Positions 1-6,918 of a stretch of DNA of 8,594 bases are shown piece by piece; the stretch's first letter is position 1, and each line of letters begins with the position of its first letter. The notes beneath the pieces were generated by a model. It had not been told where the DNA came from and did not search any database. It saw only the letters and a list, made by a program, of their open reading frames with translations. Source of the stretch: Atopobium sp. Its GTDB lineage: Bacteria > Actinomycetota > Coriobacteriia > Coriobacteriales > Atopobiaceae. A program made the position numbers and the translations under genes. Where the stretch lies: positions 1 through 8,594 of the forward strand of contig JABZGZ010000056.1 in NCBI GenBank assembly GCA_015259105.1, in the 5' to 3' direction.

Positions 1-10
1 CAAAATTGCG

Positions 11-16
11 TATAGT
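11..16 (+). promoter_or_regulatory. possible -10 element ahead of the LCP gene
   Basis: TATAGT differs from the sigma70 consensus TATAAT at one base and lies about 55 bases before the preferred start codon at 72. Its -35 partner would fall outside the left edge, so the promoter cannot be verified. An alternative is the perfect TTGACA at 23-28, but it has no good -10 box at normal spacing; the nearest AT-rich hexamer, GATTAA at 50-55, leaves a 21-base spacer. Confidence 0.3.
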
Positions 17-60
17 AGATGTTTGACAAAACGCATTGGGCAAAACGCAGATTAAACACA

Positions 61-66
61 AAGGAG
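61..66 (+). promoter_or_regulatory. ribosome binding site that sets the LCP start
   Basis: AAGGAG lies five bases before the ATG at 72. The reading frame is open further upstream to a TTG at 36, but no Shine-Dalgarno-like sequence precedes that codon. This site is the reason for choosing 72 as the start. Confidence 0.8.
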
Positions 67-71
67 CCCCA

Positions 72-1760
72 ATGGCCAGAAGGTCACATTCATCTCAGAA
101 TCGCGGAAACAACAGCCGTGATAGGTACGAAGATACCCCTGAGTACGATACAGAGGACTTCGCACAGGACGATTATGACGCTTATAATCAGGGCGCATAT
201 CAGCCTCGCACGCTGGGCAGCGTTCGAAGCGCAGGTGCAAGTTCTGCACGCAACAATCACGAATCCCACGGCTCCAGGTTTACGCGCGAGCCTTTGATTG
301 GCCAGACCAATGTCGGCGACGAGTGGCCTGAAGAAGCCCCAGTTCAGCAGCAAAAACACACCCACTTTGCTGCACATCGAGCGGGTGCCGTGAGCCATGC
401 ACCTTCTCGCGCAGAAGGCGTGGGCGCATATTCCAAGAAGCGCCAAGGTTCTTCTCGCGGTCGTGGTCTTAAGATCTTTGCCGGCATCCTGGGAACGTTG
501 CTGCTGGTAGCAGGTGTAGCATTTGCGTGGTGGATGCTGGATACCAACTCAAAACTTCGCCAGGGCTTGGACGCAAACCTGCAGGCCACACTGGTACAGG
601 TTGCTCCTTCCGACCCGTTCTACATGCTGCTTCTGGGCGTGGATAAGGACGAGGGACGCGCAGAGAACTGGGGTGATTCCGACGCAAACTTCCGCGCCGA
701 CACTATCATTCTGGCTCGCGTAGATCCTAAGAACAAGAAGATCACCCTGATTTCTATCCCCCGAGACACTATGGTTGACCTGGGAGAACACGGAAAGCAA
801 AAGATTAACTCCGCATACAGCTATGGCGGCGCATCCGGAATGGTCGAGGCCGTTTCCAAGCTGGCAAATGTCAACATCTCGCACTATGCCGAGGTAGACT
901 TTGAGTCGTTCACCAAGATTGTGGACTCCATTGGCGGCATTACGGTCAACCTGCCCGTTGCTGTTTCTGACATGCAGTACTCAGGTATCGACCTTCCTGC
1001 CGGCGAGCAGCAGCTCAACGGCCAGCAAGCGCTCGGCCTTTCTCGCAGTCGCCACGCATACGACAACTACGGCGCCGGCGACTTCTATCGCGCGGCTAAC
1101 CAGCGCATGATTCTAACGGCCATTGCCAAGAAGGTCCTCCAGCTGGACCCCGTTTCTATGTCGGGCGCCGTATCTACCATGGCCGAGAGTGTGACCACTG
1201 ACTTAAATGTTACCGATATCGTAGGCCTGGCCATGTCGTTTAGGGGCATGGACACCTCCAAGGATATGTATTCCGCGCGTACGCCGACGACGTCCGAGCT
1301 CATTGATGACGTGTGGTACGAGATTGTCGATAAGAGCGCGTGGAAGACCATGATGGACCGTGTAAACCAGGCGCTGCCTCCTCTGGAGGATGCAAGCGCT
1401 GCCGAAACCACAGGCGTTGTGGGCACCGTCGGAGGAGACCCTTCAGCCATCGACAGCATCAAGCCTGACTATACCGGTGAAGTTGCCGTGCTCAATGGCA
1501 CCGACGTTCAAGGGCTTGCAGCTCAGAAGTCTGGCATCCTGAAGACTAAGGGCTACACCGCTTACGCCGACAGCTCTCTGGAGCATCCAACCGACTCGAT
1601 TATCATCTACGACGGCACGCGTACGGGCCTGGCAAAGGCTGTTGGCGTTGCAAAAGCGCTGGACATCCCTACCGCTAACATCAAGGCAAACGACGGTTCC
1701 TACCCCACCGACACAGACATCACCGTGGTTCTGGGCACCGATCAGGCTCCAAAGCGCTAG
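72..1760 (+). CDS. LytR-CpsA-Psr (LCP) family glycopolymer transferase
   Basis: This 562-residue protein starts at the ATG with AAGGAG five bases upstream. Residues 1-133 are polar and rich in Tyr, Asp, Gln, Arg and Ser, which suggests a disordered cytoplasmic tail. A single membrane helix follows at about 135-157 (starts IFAGILGTLL). The extracellular LCP domain spans about 190-400. It shows the substrate-contacting motifs ADTIILARVD (D210), SIPRDTMV (R231), SRSRHAYD (R325, R327) and GDFYRAANQR (D337, R340, R345). A LytR_C-type domain begins near residue 469 (GEVAVLNGTDVQGLAAQKSG) and runs to the C terminus. Known LCP enzymes transfer polyprenyl-pyrophosphate-linked glycopolymers (teichoic acids, capsule, arabinogalactan) to peptidoglycan or to protein. 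Which polymer this one handles cannot be told, because no polymer biosynthesis genes are in view. It is monocistronic here and ends at a bidirectional terminator. Confidence 0.92.
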   Translation: MARRSHSSQNRGNNSRDRYEDTPEYDTEDFAQDDYDAYNQGAYQPRTLGSVRSAGASSARNNHESHGSRFTREPLIGQTNVGDEWPEEAPVQQQKHTHFAAHRAGAVSHAPSRAEGVGAYSKKRQGSSRGRGLKIFAGILGTLLLVAGVAFAWWMLDTNSKLRQGLDANLQATLVQVAPSDPFYMLLLGVDKDEGRAENWGDSDANFRADTIILARVDPKNKKITLISIPRDTMVDLGEHGKQKINSAYSYGGASGMVEAVSKLANVNISHYAEVDFESFTKIVDSIGGITVNLPVAVSDMQYSGIDLPAGEQQLNGQQALGLSRSRHAYDNYGAGDFYRAANQRMILTAIAKKVLQLDPVSMSGAVSTMAESVTTDLNVTDIVGLAMSFRGMDTSKDMYSARTPTTSELIDDVWYEIVDKSAWKTMMDRVNQALPPLEDASAAETTGVVGTVGGDPSAIDSIKPDYTGEVAVLNGTDVQGLAAQKSGILKTKGYTAYADSSLEHPTDSIIIYDGTRTGLAKAVGVAKALDIPTANIKANDGSYPTDTDITVVLGTDQAPKR

Positions 1761-1823
1761 CGGCTTGCGGCCTGCGATCCGCTACGGCATACGCCACACA
1801 GCGCGCTACCCCACCCCACACAA

Positions 1824-1857
1824 AAACGGGCGAGAAGACCGATCTTCTCGCCCGTTT
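1824..1857. terminator. bidirectional terminator between convergent LCP gene and ychF
   Basis: A perfect 15-bp stem (1824-1838 paired with 1843-1857, core ACGGGCGAGAAGA) closes a CCGA loop. The + strand side ends in TTTC, and the minus strand side ends in five T residues. It sits 63 bases after the LCP stop and 27 bases after the ychF stop, so it can serve both genes. The longer T tract favours ychF. Confidence 0.9.
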
Positions 1858-1884
1858 CACGTTAACTGTCAGCAGTTTTGTGGC

Positions 1885-2949
1885 TTAGACGTTAAAGCGG
1901 AAGTGCATGACGTCGCCATCCTCGACCACGTACTCCTTGCCCTCGATGCGAAGTTTGCCAGCGGTCTTGCAGCCGGCCTCGCCGCCCAGCTCCACGTAAT
2001 CGTTGTAGCTGGCAACTTCGGCCTTGATGAAGCCGCGTTCAAAGTCGGAGTGGATGACGCCGGCGGCCTCGGGAGCCTTTGCGCCAATGCGGACGGTCCA
2101 AGCCCTGACCTCCATGGGACCAGCGGTGAAGTAGCTCTGCAGGCCAAGCAGCTTGTATGCTGCCTGAGCAAGCGTCTCCAGGCCGGAGTGCTCAAGCCCC
2201 AGGGACTCCAGGTACTCTGCGGCCTCCTCTAGATCAAGATCAGCCAGCTCAGCCTCGACACCTGCGCAAACAGGGATGGACTGAACGCCGTTAATGACAG
2301 GAGCAGGCTCGGTGAGCATGTCCTCGTCGACGTTTGCGACGTACAAGATTGGCTTCATGGTAAGCAGGAAGAGATCGCGAGCAGCCAGGCGCTCCTCGTC
2401 GGTCATCTCCATGTCAGCGGCGCGATTGCCCTCGTTCAGCCACTCCTGAAGGCGCTTTGCCACGTTGAGCTTGGGCTGTAGGTCCTTATCGCGCTTGGCC
2501 TCTTTCTCAAGCTTAGGCAGGGCGCGCTCAATGGTGCCCAGGTCAGCGAGGATAAGCTCGGTCTGAATGATATCAACGTCCTCGTCAGGATTGACGCGAC
2601 CCTCAACGTGAATGACGTCGGGATCCTTGAAGTAACGAACAACCTCGCAGATAGCGTCGGTGTTGCGAATGTTTGCCAGGAACTGGTTGCCCAGGCCCTC
2701 ACCCTCATTTGCACCCTTGACCAGGCCAGCGATGTCCACAAACTCAACAGTTGCAGGCATGGTGCGACCAGGATTGACAATCTCGGCCAGCTTCTGGAGC
2801 CTTGCGTCGGGTACGTCAACGATGCCCACGTTAGGGTCGATGGTAGCAAACGGATAGTTTGCGGCCAGGCCACCCTTGCGGGTCAGCGCGGTGAACAGCG
2901 TGGATTTACCAACGTTTGGCAGGCCAACGATACCAATTGAAAGCGACAT
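1885..2949 (-). CDS. ychF: YchF/OLA1-family ribosome-associated ATPase
   Basis: This 354-residue protein is slightly shorter than the roughly 363 residues usual for YchF. The P-loop GLPNVGKST is at residues 9-17 and the G3 motif DIAG at 72-75, followed by GANEGEGLGNQFL. The G4 position reads NVDE (206-209) instead of the GTPase NKxD. That change is characteristic of the family and explains its preference for ATP over GTP. A charged helical insert covers about 130-195. The C-terminal TGS-like domain (about 270-354) carries the signatures SYFTAGPMEVRAWT and GVIHSDFERGFIKAE. The start is supported by AGAGGA at 2955-2960, five bases from the ATG. YchF binds ribosomes and has been linked to translation and stress responses. 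The gene follows the iron-sulfur protein gene after 94 bases. Cotranscription is possible, because I see no terminator between them and no clear promoter. Confidence 0.97.
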   Translation of the reverse strand: MSLSIGIVGLPNVGKSTLFTALTRKGGLAANYPFATIDPNVGIVDVPDARLQKLAEIVNPGRTMPATVEFVDIAGLVKGANEGEGLGNQFLANIRNTDAICEVVRYFKDPDVIHVEGRVNPDEDVDIIQTELILADLGTIERALPKLEKEAKRDKDLQPKLNVAKRLQEWLNEGNRAADMEMTDEERLAARDLFLLTMKPILYVANVDEDMLTEPAPVINGVQSIPVCAGVEAELADLDLEEAAEYLESLGLEHSGLETLAQAAYKLLGLQSYFTAGPMEVRAWTVRIGAKAPEAAGVIHSDFERGFIKAEVASYNDYVELGGEAGCKTAGKLRIEGKEYVVEDGDVMHFRFNV

Positions 2950-2986
2950 GTGAGTCCTCTTGTTGTCGGTAGACGGTTACTTGTAT

Positions 2987-2998
2987 TTCTCGCGAGAA
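2987..2998. promoter_or_regulatory. 12-bp perfect palindrome in the ychF leader
   Basis: TTCTCGCGAGAA is perfectly self-complementary. It lies 38 bases upstream of the ychF start, in the gap after the iron-sulfur gene. It could be an operator half-site pair or chance. No regulator can be assigned. Confidence 0.25.
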
Positions 2999-3043
2999 GA
3001 ACGAGCAGCTAGAAGCGTTGTGCTCTATGTTAACAGCCGCGTG

Positions 3044-4387
3044 CTACTCCCCATTATCCTCTTTTGGAGGCTCCTGTGCAGCGGCGGTAGAACTCTCGTC
3101 TGAGTCCTCGGTAATCGAGTCCGCCAGGTGTTTGAGCTGCTCCTTGCCGGTGTCAAAAATGAAGCGAGCCTTACGACGAGCCAAAGCCTCAAGACGCTCG
3201 GTCTCCTCGGCCTTGCGATCACGAACAACTAGCTCAGAAGTGTTCATCGGCACCATCGTAAGCGCGCCAGGCTCTGGGCAGACAATTTCGCAGGCGCCGC
3301 AGTTGACGCAGAACGGCATCTTTATAGTTAGCTTGCCGCGCTCATCGATGTCGATAGCGTGCGTCGTACAGGTGTTTTTGCAGTCGCCGCAGACGGTACA
3401 CTTACTGGAATCCCAGATAGGAGCCGCGAGCTTCACGTAAGGAGCAAGGTCTGGGTCGTGCTGGAGGGCGCCCATAACCAGACGGCGATCCTGCGTGAGC
3501 ATGGACTGCCTCATGTCGGTGGTGCGCAGACCCATCACGTCATCAAGCTGCGTCTGAAGCTTATCCAGAGAGCGAGCGTGCGAGTTGATGCGGTCAGCGA
3601 TTGCCTTGGCACCCGCAAGAACAGGCGTCGAAGCAGATACCAGGCGTTCTGCACCGTTCATCGCGTTGGAGATGAACTGAGAACGGATGTAAGCACGCGT
3701 GAAGTTGTGGTTGAGGTTGTTGCCGTCGACCTCGAGGCCAACCGTAGCACCCGTCCACTCCTCAGCGGTAGCGATTGCCTGGGTATATGCCTCCTCGCCA
3801 GTGGTGGTGCGACAACGGTCGCAAACACCTAACGGCAGGTAAACGCTTACGTTGTCAAAGTCCGTAAGGATCGAGAACCAAATGTCGGCTGAGAGCATAC
3901 CCACGCAAGGCAGGCAAATCTCGTTGCCCTCAGGTTTTCTCGCCAGAGCACGCGTACAGGTAATGTAGCACTGCTCGTACGCGGAGGCCGCGCGAGCTAC
4001 CTGGTCATACAGCATGCGGGACGTGTGGCGGCGCGTGTTGAACGTCTCGGTTGGACACGCGGCAACGCAAAGGCCGCACTGAAGACAAGCCTCGTCGTCG
4101 ATGCGTACAGACTGGTTGTGGATATCAATGCAATCAACTGGGCAAACATCCAAACAGCGAGAACATGCTTCTGCTTTTCCAGAGGCGCACCTCAGGCAGC
4201 GATTGGCGTTTGACCAGGGGATTTCCTTGTAGTCCATTGGCTCAAACGGTTTGTCCGTATTTGGGTCAATCGACAGGCTTCCCATCAGCGCGTCGAGCGG
4301 GTTGGAAAGCACCTGCAGCGAGTCCTGGATATCAATGAGGTCGTCGAGAAAATCTCGCTCCTCGTTACGATTCTGGTTCTGAGCCAT
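3044..4387 (-). CDS. multi-cluster 4Fe-4S ferredoxin-like protein
   Basis: This 447-residue soluble protein has no signal peptide or membrane helix. The strong ribosome binding site AGGAGG (4392-4397) lies four bases before the ATG. Cysteines fall in three blocks. Block one has C64, C67, C75, C78, C82 and C86, an unusually spaced cluster motif, followed by a standard ferredoxin motif CLQCGLCVAACP (101-112). The middle block (C140, C144, C158, C161, C189, C192; ICLPCVGML and VCDRC) loosely resembles the cysteine pattern of MvhD/FrhD-type hydrogenase delta subunits. The third block is a second double-cluster ferredoxin domain, CTVCGDCKNTC (330-340) and CVNCGACEIVCPEPG (360-374). Between the last two blocks is a helical segment (about 225-320). 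The tail (about 425-447) is acidic. The likely role is electron transfer among several clusters. The partner and pathway are unknown, and no oxidoreductase gene is nearby. The family assignment beyond 4Fe-4S binding is uncertain. Confidence 0.85.
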   Translation of the reverse strand: MAQNQNRNEERDFLDDLIDIQDSLQVLSNPLDALMGSLSIDPNTDKPFEPMDYKEIPWSNANRCLRCASGKAEACSRCLDVCPVDCIDIHNQSVRIDDEACLQCGLCVAACPTETFNTRRHTSRMLYDQVARAASAYEQCYITCTRALARKPEGNEICLPCVGMLSADIWFSILTDFDNVSVYLPLGVCDRCRTTTGEEAYTQAIATAEEWTGATVGLEVDGNNLNHNFTRAYIRSQFISNAMNGAERLVSASTPVLAGAKAIADRINSHARSLDKLQTQLDDVMGLRTTDMRQSMLTQDRRLVMGALQHDPDLAPYVKLAAPIWDSSKCTVCGDCKNTCTTHAIDIDERGKLTIKMPFCVNCGACEIVCPEPGALTMVPMNTSELVVRDRKAEETERLEALARRKARFIFDTGKEQLKHLADSITEDSDESSTAAAQEPPKEDNGE

Positions 4388-4431
4388 GGTGCCTCCTCTC
4401 CTTTAGCGCATGGCGGGTTAACGGTGCGGCT

Positions 4432-4560
4432 GTAGCGTGGCCGCAGTCGCAGTTGCAGCGGCGGCATGGCCGCAGTCGCAGTTGCAGGCGGCATGGCCGC
4501 GGTGCGGTCGCAACGACGGCGTGACCGCGGTGCGATTGCGGCGTGACCGCAGTCGCAAAT
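4432..4560. repeat. array of five imperfect GC-rich palindromic repeat units
   Basis: Five related units start near 4435, 4464, 4491, 4519 and 4541 and are offset by 29, 27, 28 and 22 bases. Units one and two share a 21-base identity (4438-4458 and 4467-4487) that begins TGGCCGCAGTCGCAG. Units three to five drift to TGACCGCGGTGCG forms. Short hairpins recur: GCGGC-ATG-GCCGC appears twice exactly (4461-4473 and 4488-4500), and GCGG-CGTGA-CCGC appears at 4538-4550. The array lies immediately upstream of the iron-sulfur gene, so it may be in its mRNA leader. A TAAAAT at 4565-4570 (minus strand) could be a -10 box just before it, but no -35 box is evident. Confidence 0.75.
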
Positions 4561-4697
4561 AAACATTTTAACCTGTAGCAAGCAATAATTCCGCTCAAAT
4601 GACGCCACATTCATACGATTTCGATTAATGGACGATGAATGGGTAAACATTGCAGTTACAGCAAGACGGGTTTCTCGCCAAGTTGTCGTGACGGTAG
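4561..4697. other. gap between groEL terminator and repeat array
   Basis: This AT-richer stretch between the groEL terminator and the palindromic array holds no credible gene. It is the most likely place for the promoter of the iron-sulfur gene. Candidate minus-strand boxes (TTGAGC near 4600, TAAAAT at 4565-4570) are not spaced like a standard sigma70 promoter. Confidence 0.4.
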
Positions 4698-4732
4698 AAA
4701 AAATCGGGCCCAGCGAGAGGCTGGACCCGATT
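4698..4732 (-). terminator. Rho-independent terminator of groESL
   Basis: On the minus strand the hairpin pairs 4726-4732 with 4702-4708 (AATCGGG/CCCGATT) and 4720-4724 with 4710-4714 (CCAGC/GCTGG). There is one C-A mismatch and a five-base loop. It runs into six T residues (4698-4703). It lies 21 bases past the groEL stop. Confidence 0.93.
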
Positions 4733-4752
4733 GAAGTACTCGAAGGTGCGGA

Positions 4753-6390
4753 TTAGTACATGCCGCCCTGGCCGCCCTGAGCAGCTGCGCGAGAAATGGA
4801 CTCCTCGATGGTGGTGTCATTTGGCATCTCGGAAACAGTTGCCTCAGTGATGAGGATGAGGGATGCAACGGAAGCTGCATTCTGGAGTGTAGTACGGGTG
4901 ACCTTAACTGGGTCAAGAACGCCCATCTCAATCATGTCGCCATACTGGCCAGAAGCAGAGTCAAGACCTTGGCCGGTTGGGAGTGCCTTGATCTTCTCGA
5001 CAACTACGCTGCCCTCGAAGCCAGCGTTGTTAGCGATGGTGCGGACTGGAGCCTCAAGTGCCTTACGGATGATCTCGACGCCGATCTTCTCGTCTGCGTC
5101 AGAGGTCTGAACGCTATCCAGGACAGAGGAAGCAGCCAGGAAGGAAACGCCGCCACCTGCGACAATGCCCTCATCGACAGCTGCACGAGTTGCCTGAAGT
5201 GCGTCCTCGATGCGGTGCTTGATCTCCTTGAGCTCAACCTCGGTAGCTGCGCCAACCTTGATGACTGCAACGCCACCAGCAAGCTTAGCAAGACGCTCCT
5301 GGAGCTTCTCGCGGTCAAAGTCAGAGGTGGTGTTCTCAATCTCAGCCTTGATCTGGGTAATGCGGTCGTCGATTGCCTCCTTGGAGCCAGCGCCACCAAC
5401 GATGGTTGTGGTCTCCTTGGTAACCTTAACGGACTTAGCGCGGCCGAGCATCTCTGCGCTGATCTCGTTAAGGTTAACGCCGAGCTCCTTGATGACTGCC
5501 TGGCCGCCGGTGAGAACAGCAATGTCCTCGAGCATGCGCTTACGACGGTCGCCGTATGCAGGAGCCTTGATTGCGCAGACGTTCAGAACGCCGCGGAGCT
5601 TGTTGAGGATGAGGGTAGTCAGAGCCTCGCCGTCGACGTCCTCAGCCATGATGAGCAGAGGTGCGCCCTGTTTCTGGACTGCCTCAAGGATAGGCAGGAT
5701 GTCCTGAATGGAGGAAATCTTGTTGTCGGTCATGAGGATGTAAGGATTGTCCAGCTCAGCGGTGAGAGTCTCGTTGTTGGTTGCGAAGTAAGGGGAAACG
5801 TAGCCCTTGTCAAACTGCATACCCTCAACGGTGTCGATGTCGATGCCGAAGGTCTGGGACTCCTCAACGGTGATAACGCCGTCCTTGCCGACAACGTCCA
5901 TAGCGTCGGAAATCTTGCCACCGATGACTGGATCACCTGCGGAAATGGTACCAACGGAAGCAATCTGCTGCTTAGTTGAGACCTCCTTGGCGATGCCCCT
6001 CATCTGAGCGACGACAGCCTCAACGGCCTTGTCGATACCGCGACGGATTGCGATTGGGTTTGCGCCAGCAGCAACGTTGCGGAGGCCCTCGTTAACGATG
6101 ACCTGTGCAAGCAGGGTTGCGGTGGTGGTACCGTCGCCGACGGTGTCGTTAGTCTTGGTTGCTACCTCTTTGACCAGCTGAGCACCCATGTTCTCTACTG
6201 GGTCCTTGAGCTCAATCTCGCGAGCAACGGAAACACCATCGTTGGTGATGGTTGGTGCGCCGTAAGAACGCTGCAATGCAACGTAGCGACCCTTAGGTCC
6301 AAGAGTGGTGGTTACAGCATCTGCCAGGGTGTTTACGCCCTTAGCAAGCTTGGCACGAGCGTCGGTGCCAAAATCGATATCTTTAGCCAT
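4753..6390 (-). CDS. groEL: 60-kDa chaperonin GroEL
   Basis: This 545-residue protein has the usual chaperonin length and is collinear with the family throughout. The ATP-site motifs include TTLGPKGR (28-35), the catalytic GDGTTT (D86, equivalent to E. coli D87) and IEDALQATRAAVDEGIVAGGG starting at 394. D396 there matches E. coli D398. The apical domain (about 190-375) keeps the substrate-binding hydrophobics Y201, F202, L232 and L235. The tail is a very short Gly-rich end, GGQGGMY, rather than a long GGM repeat or His-rich tail. GroEL forms the cytosolic double-ring folding chamber capped by GroES. The start has TGGAGGA (6396-6402) five bases upstream. The gene follows groES by 150 bases that contain a tandem repeat, and it ends at a strong terminator, so groES-groEL is a two-gene operon. 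Confidence 0.99.
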   Translation of the reverse strand: MAKDIDFGTDARAKLAKGVNTLADAVTTTLGPKGRYVALQRSYGAPTITNDGVSVAREIELKDPVENMGAQLVKEVATKTNDTVGDGTTTATLLAQVIVNEGLRNVAAGANPIAIRRGIDKAVEAVVAQMRGIAKEVSTKQQIASVGTISAGDPVIGGKISDAMDVVGKDGVITVEESQTFGIDIDTVEGMQFDKGYVSPYFATNNETLTAELDNPYILMTDNKISSIQDILPILEAVQKQGAPLLIMAEDVDGEALTTLILNKLRGVLNVCAIKAPAYGDRRKRMLEDIAVLTGGQAVIKELGVNLNEISAEMLGRAKSVKVTKETTTIVGGAGSKEAIDDRITQIKAEIENTTSDFDREKLQERLAKLAGGVAVIKVGAATEVELKEIKHRIEDALQATRAAVDEGIVAGGGVSFLAASSVLDSVQTSDADEKIGVEIIRKALEAPVRTIANNAGFEGSVVVEKIKALPTGQGLDSASGQYGDMIEMGVLDPVKVTRTTLQNAASVASLILITEATVSEMPNDTTIEESISRAAAQGGQGGMY

Positions 6391-6433
6391 GGTATTCCTC
6401 CAAAATAGCTGAACTTACAAGTAAAAAGCGGAC

Positions 6434-6538
6434 GAACAAGCTGCAAGCGACTAAGCTGCGAGCAAACGAGCTACGAACAAACGAGCTACGAGCGAACGAG
6501 CTACGAGCGAACGAGCTACGAGCGAACGAGCTACGAGC
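6434..6538. repeat. seven tandem 15-bp repeats in the groES-groEL spacer
   Basis: There are seven contiguous 15-bp units. The last three (6494-6538) are identical copies of GAACGAGCTACGAGC. Those toward groEL diverge progressively: 6479 and 6464 by one or two bases, and 6449 and 6434 by several. On the mRNA the unit reads GCTCGTAGCTCGTTC. It offers only weak AGCU self-pairing, so it is probably unstructured. The array ends three bases from the groES stop codon. Because 15 is divisible by three, the groES frame stays open through the array after its TAA, until a TAG near 6453. Confidence 0.9.
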
Positions 6539-6540
6539 GA

Positions 6541-6831
6541 TTAGTCCTCGAGGACTGCAAGGATGTCGTCAGCACGAAGAAGCAGGAGCTCCTCGCCGTC
6601 TACCTTGACCTCGGTGCCGCCGAACTTGCCGTAAAATACCTGGTCGCCGACTTTGACATCAAGAGCAATGCGATTGCCATTCTGATCAAGCTTGCCAGTT
6701 CCGACTGCGAGGACCTCACCGCGCTGAGGGAGCTCCTGAGCTGCGGATGCAATGTAGAGACCAGAGGATGTCTTTTCCTCTTTTGGAGCAGGCTTTACCA
6801 GAACACGATCTCCAAGTGGCTTCAAATTCAT
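6541..6831 (-). CDS. groES: 10-kDa co-chaperonin GroES
   Basis: This 96-residue protein is full length for GroES. It opens with NLKPLGDRVLVKP. The mobile loop (about 17-33) contains the GroEL-binding hydrophobic tripeptide L25-Y26-I27, where E. coli has IVL. The roof-loop region is GTGKLDQNGNRI (44-55), followed by VGDQVFYGKFGGTEVKVDG and the C-terminal ILAVLED. It forms the heptameric lid of the GroEL chamber. The ribosome binding site GGGAGG (6840-6845) is eight bases from the ATG. The gene is first in the groESL operon, with a promoter at 6919-6948. Confidence 0.99.
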   Translation of the reverse strand: MNLKPLGDRVLVKPAPKEEKTSSGLYIASAAQELPQRGEVLAVGTGKLDQNGNRIALDVKVGDQVFYGKFGGTEVKVDGEELLLLRADDILAVLED

Positions 6832-6848
6832 AATGAAAACCTCCCTTT

Positions 6849-6879
6849 CGGGCTAAGCCCGATATTGGCGCCAAGCGCC
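6849..6879 (-). promoter_or_regulatory. twin hairpins in the groES 5' leader
   Basis: There are two adjacent perfect 5-bp hairpins with 3-base loops. In mRNA order they are GGCGC-TTG-GCGCC (6879-6867), then CGGGC-TTA-GCCCG (6861-6849). The second ends three bases before the GGGAGG ribosome binding site. They do not base-pair with that site directly. They may stabilise the leader or tune translation. A role as a thermosensor is speculation. Confidence 0.5.
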
Positions 6880-6918
6880 CTTTTCCAACGCTATTAGTTA
6901 TTCCACACGGGAAAACAA

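Noticed and set aside
36..71. Upstream in-frame TTG start for the LCP gene
   Set aside because: No ribosome binding site precedes it, whereas the ATG at 72 has AAGGAG at ideal spacing.
1642..2232. 196-codon open frame on the + strand across the LCP end and ychF
   Set aside because: It overlaps the LCP 3' end in another frame, crosses the terminator and runs antisense to ychF, with no family resemblance.
2321..2335. Loss of the NKxD nucleotide specificity motif in YchF (NVDE)
   Set aside because: This is the normal state for YchF/OLA1 proteins and explains ATP preference; it is not a defect.
4432..4560. CRISPR array
   Set aside because: The units are imperfect, about 22-29 bp apart start to start, and have no unique spacers of CRISPR length. 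No cas genes are present.
4285..4650. 121-codon minus-strand frame over the repeat array
   Set aside because: Its Ala-Met-Pro-Pro repeats are a by-product of the DNA repeats, and it overlaps the real iron-sulfur gene start in another frame.
4969..5979. 336-codon open frame on the + strand opposite groEL
   Set aside because: It is antisense to a highly conserved gene and reflects groEL's codon bias. It has no ribosome binding site and no recognisable protein features.
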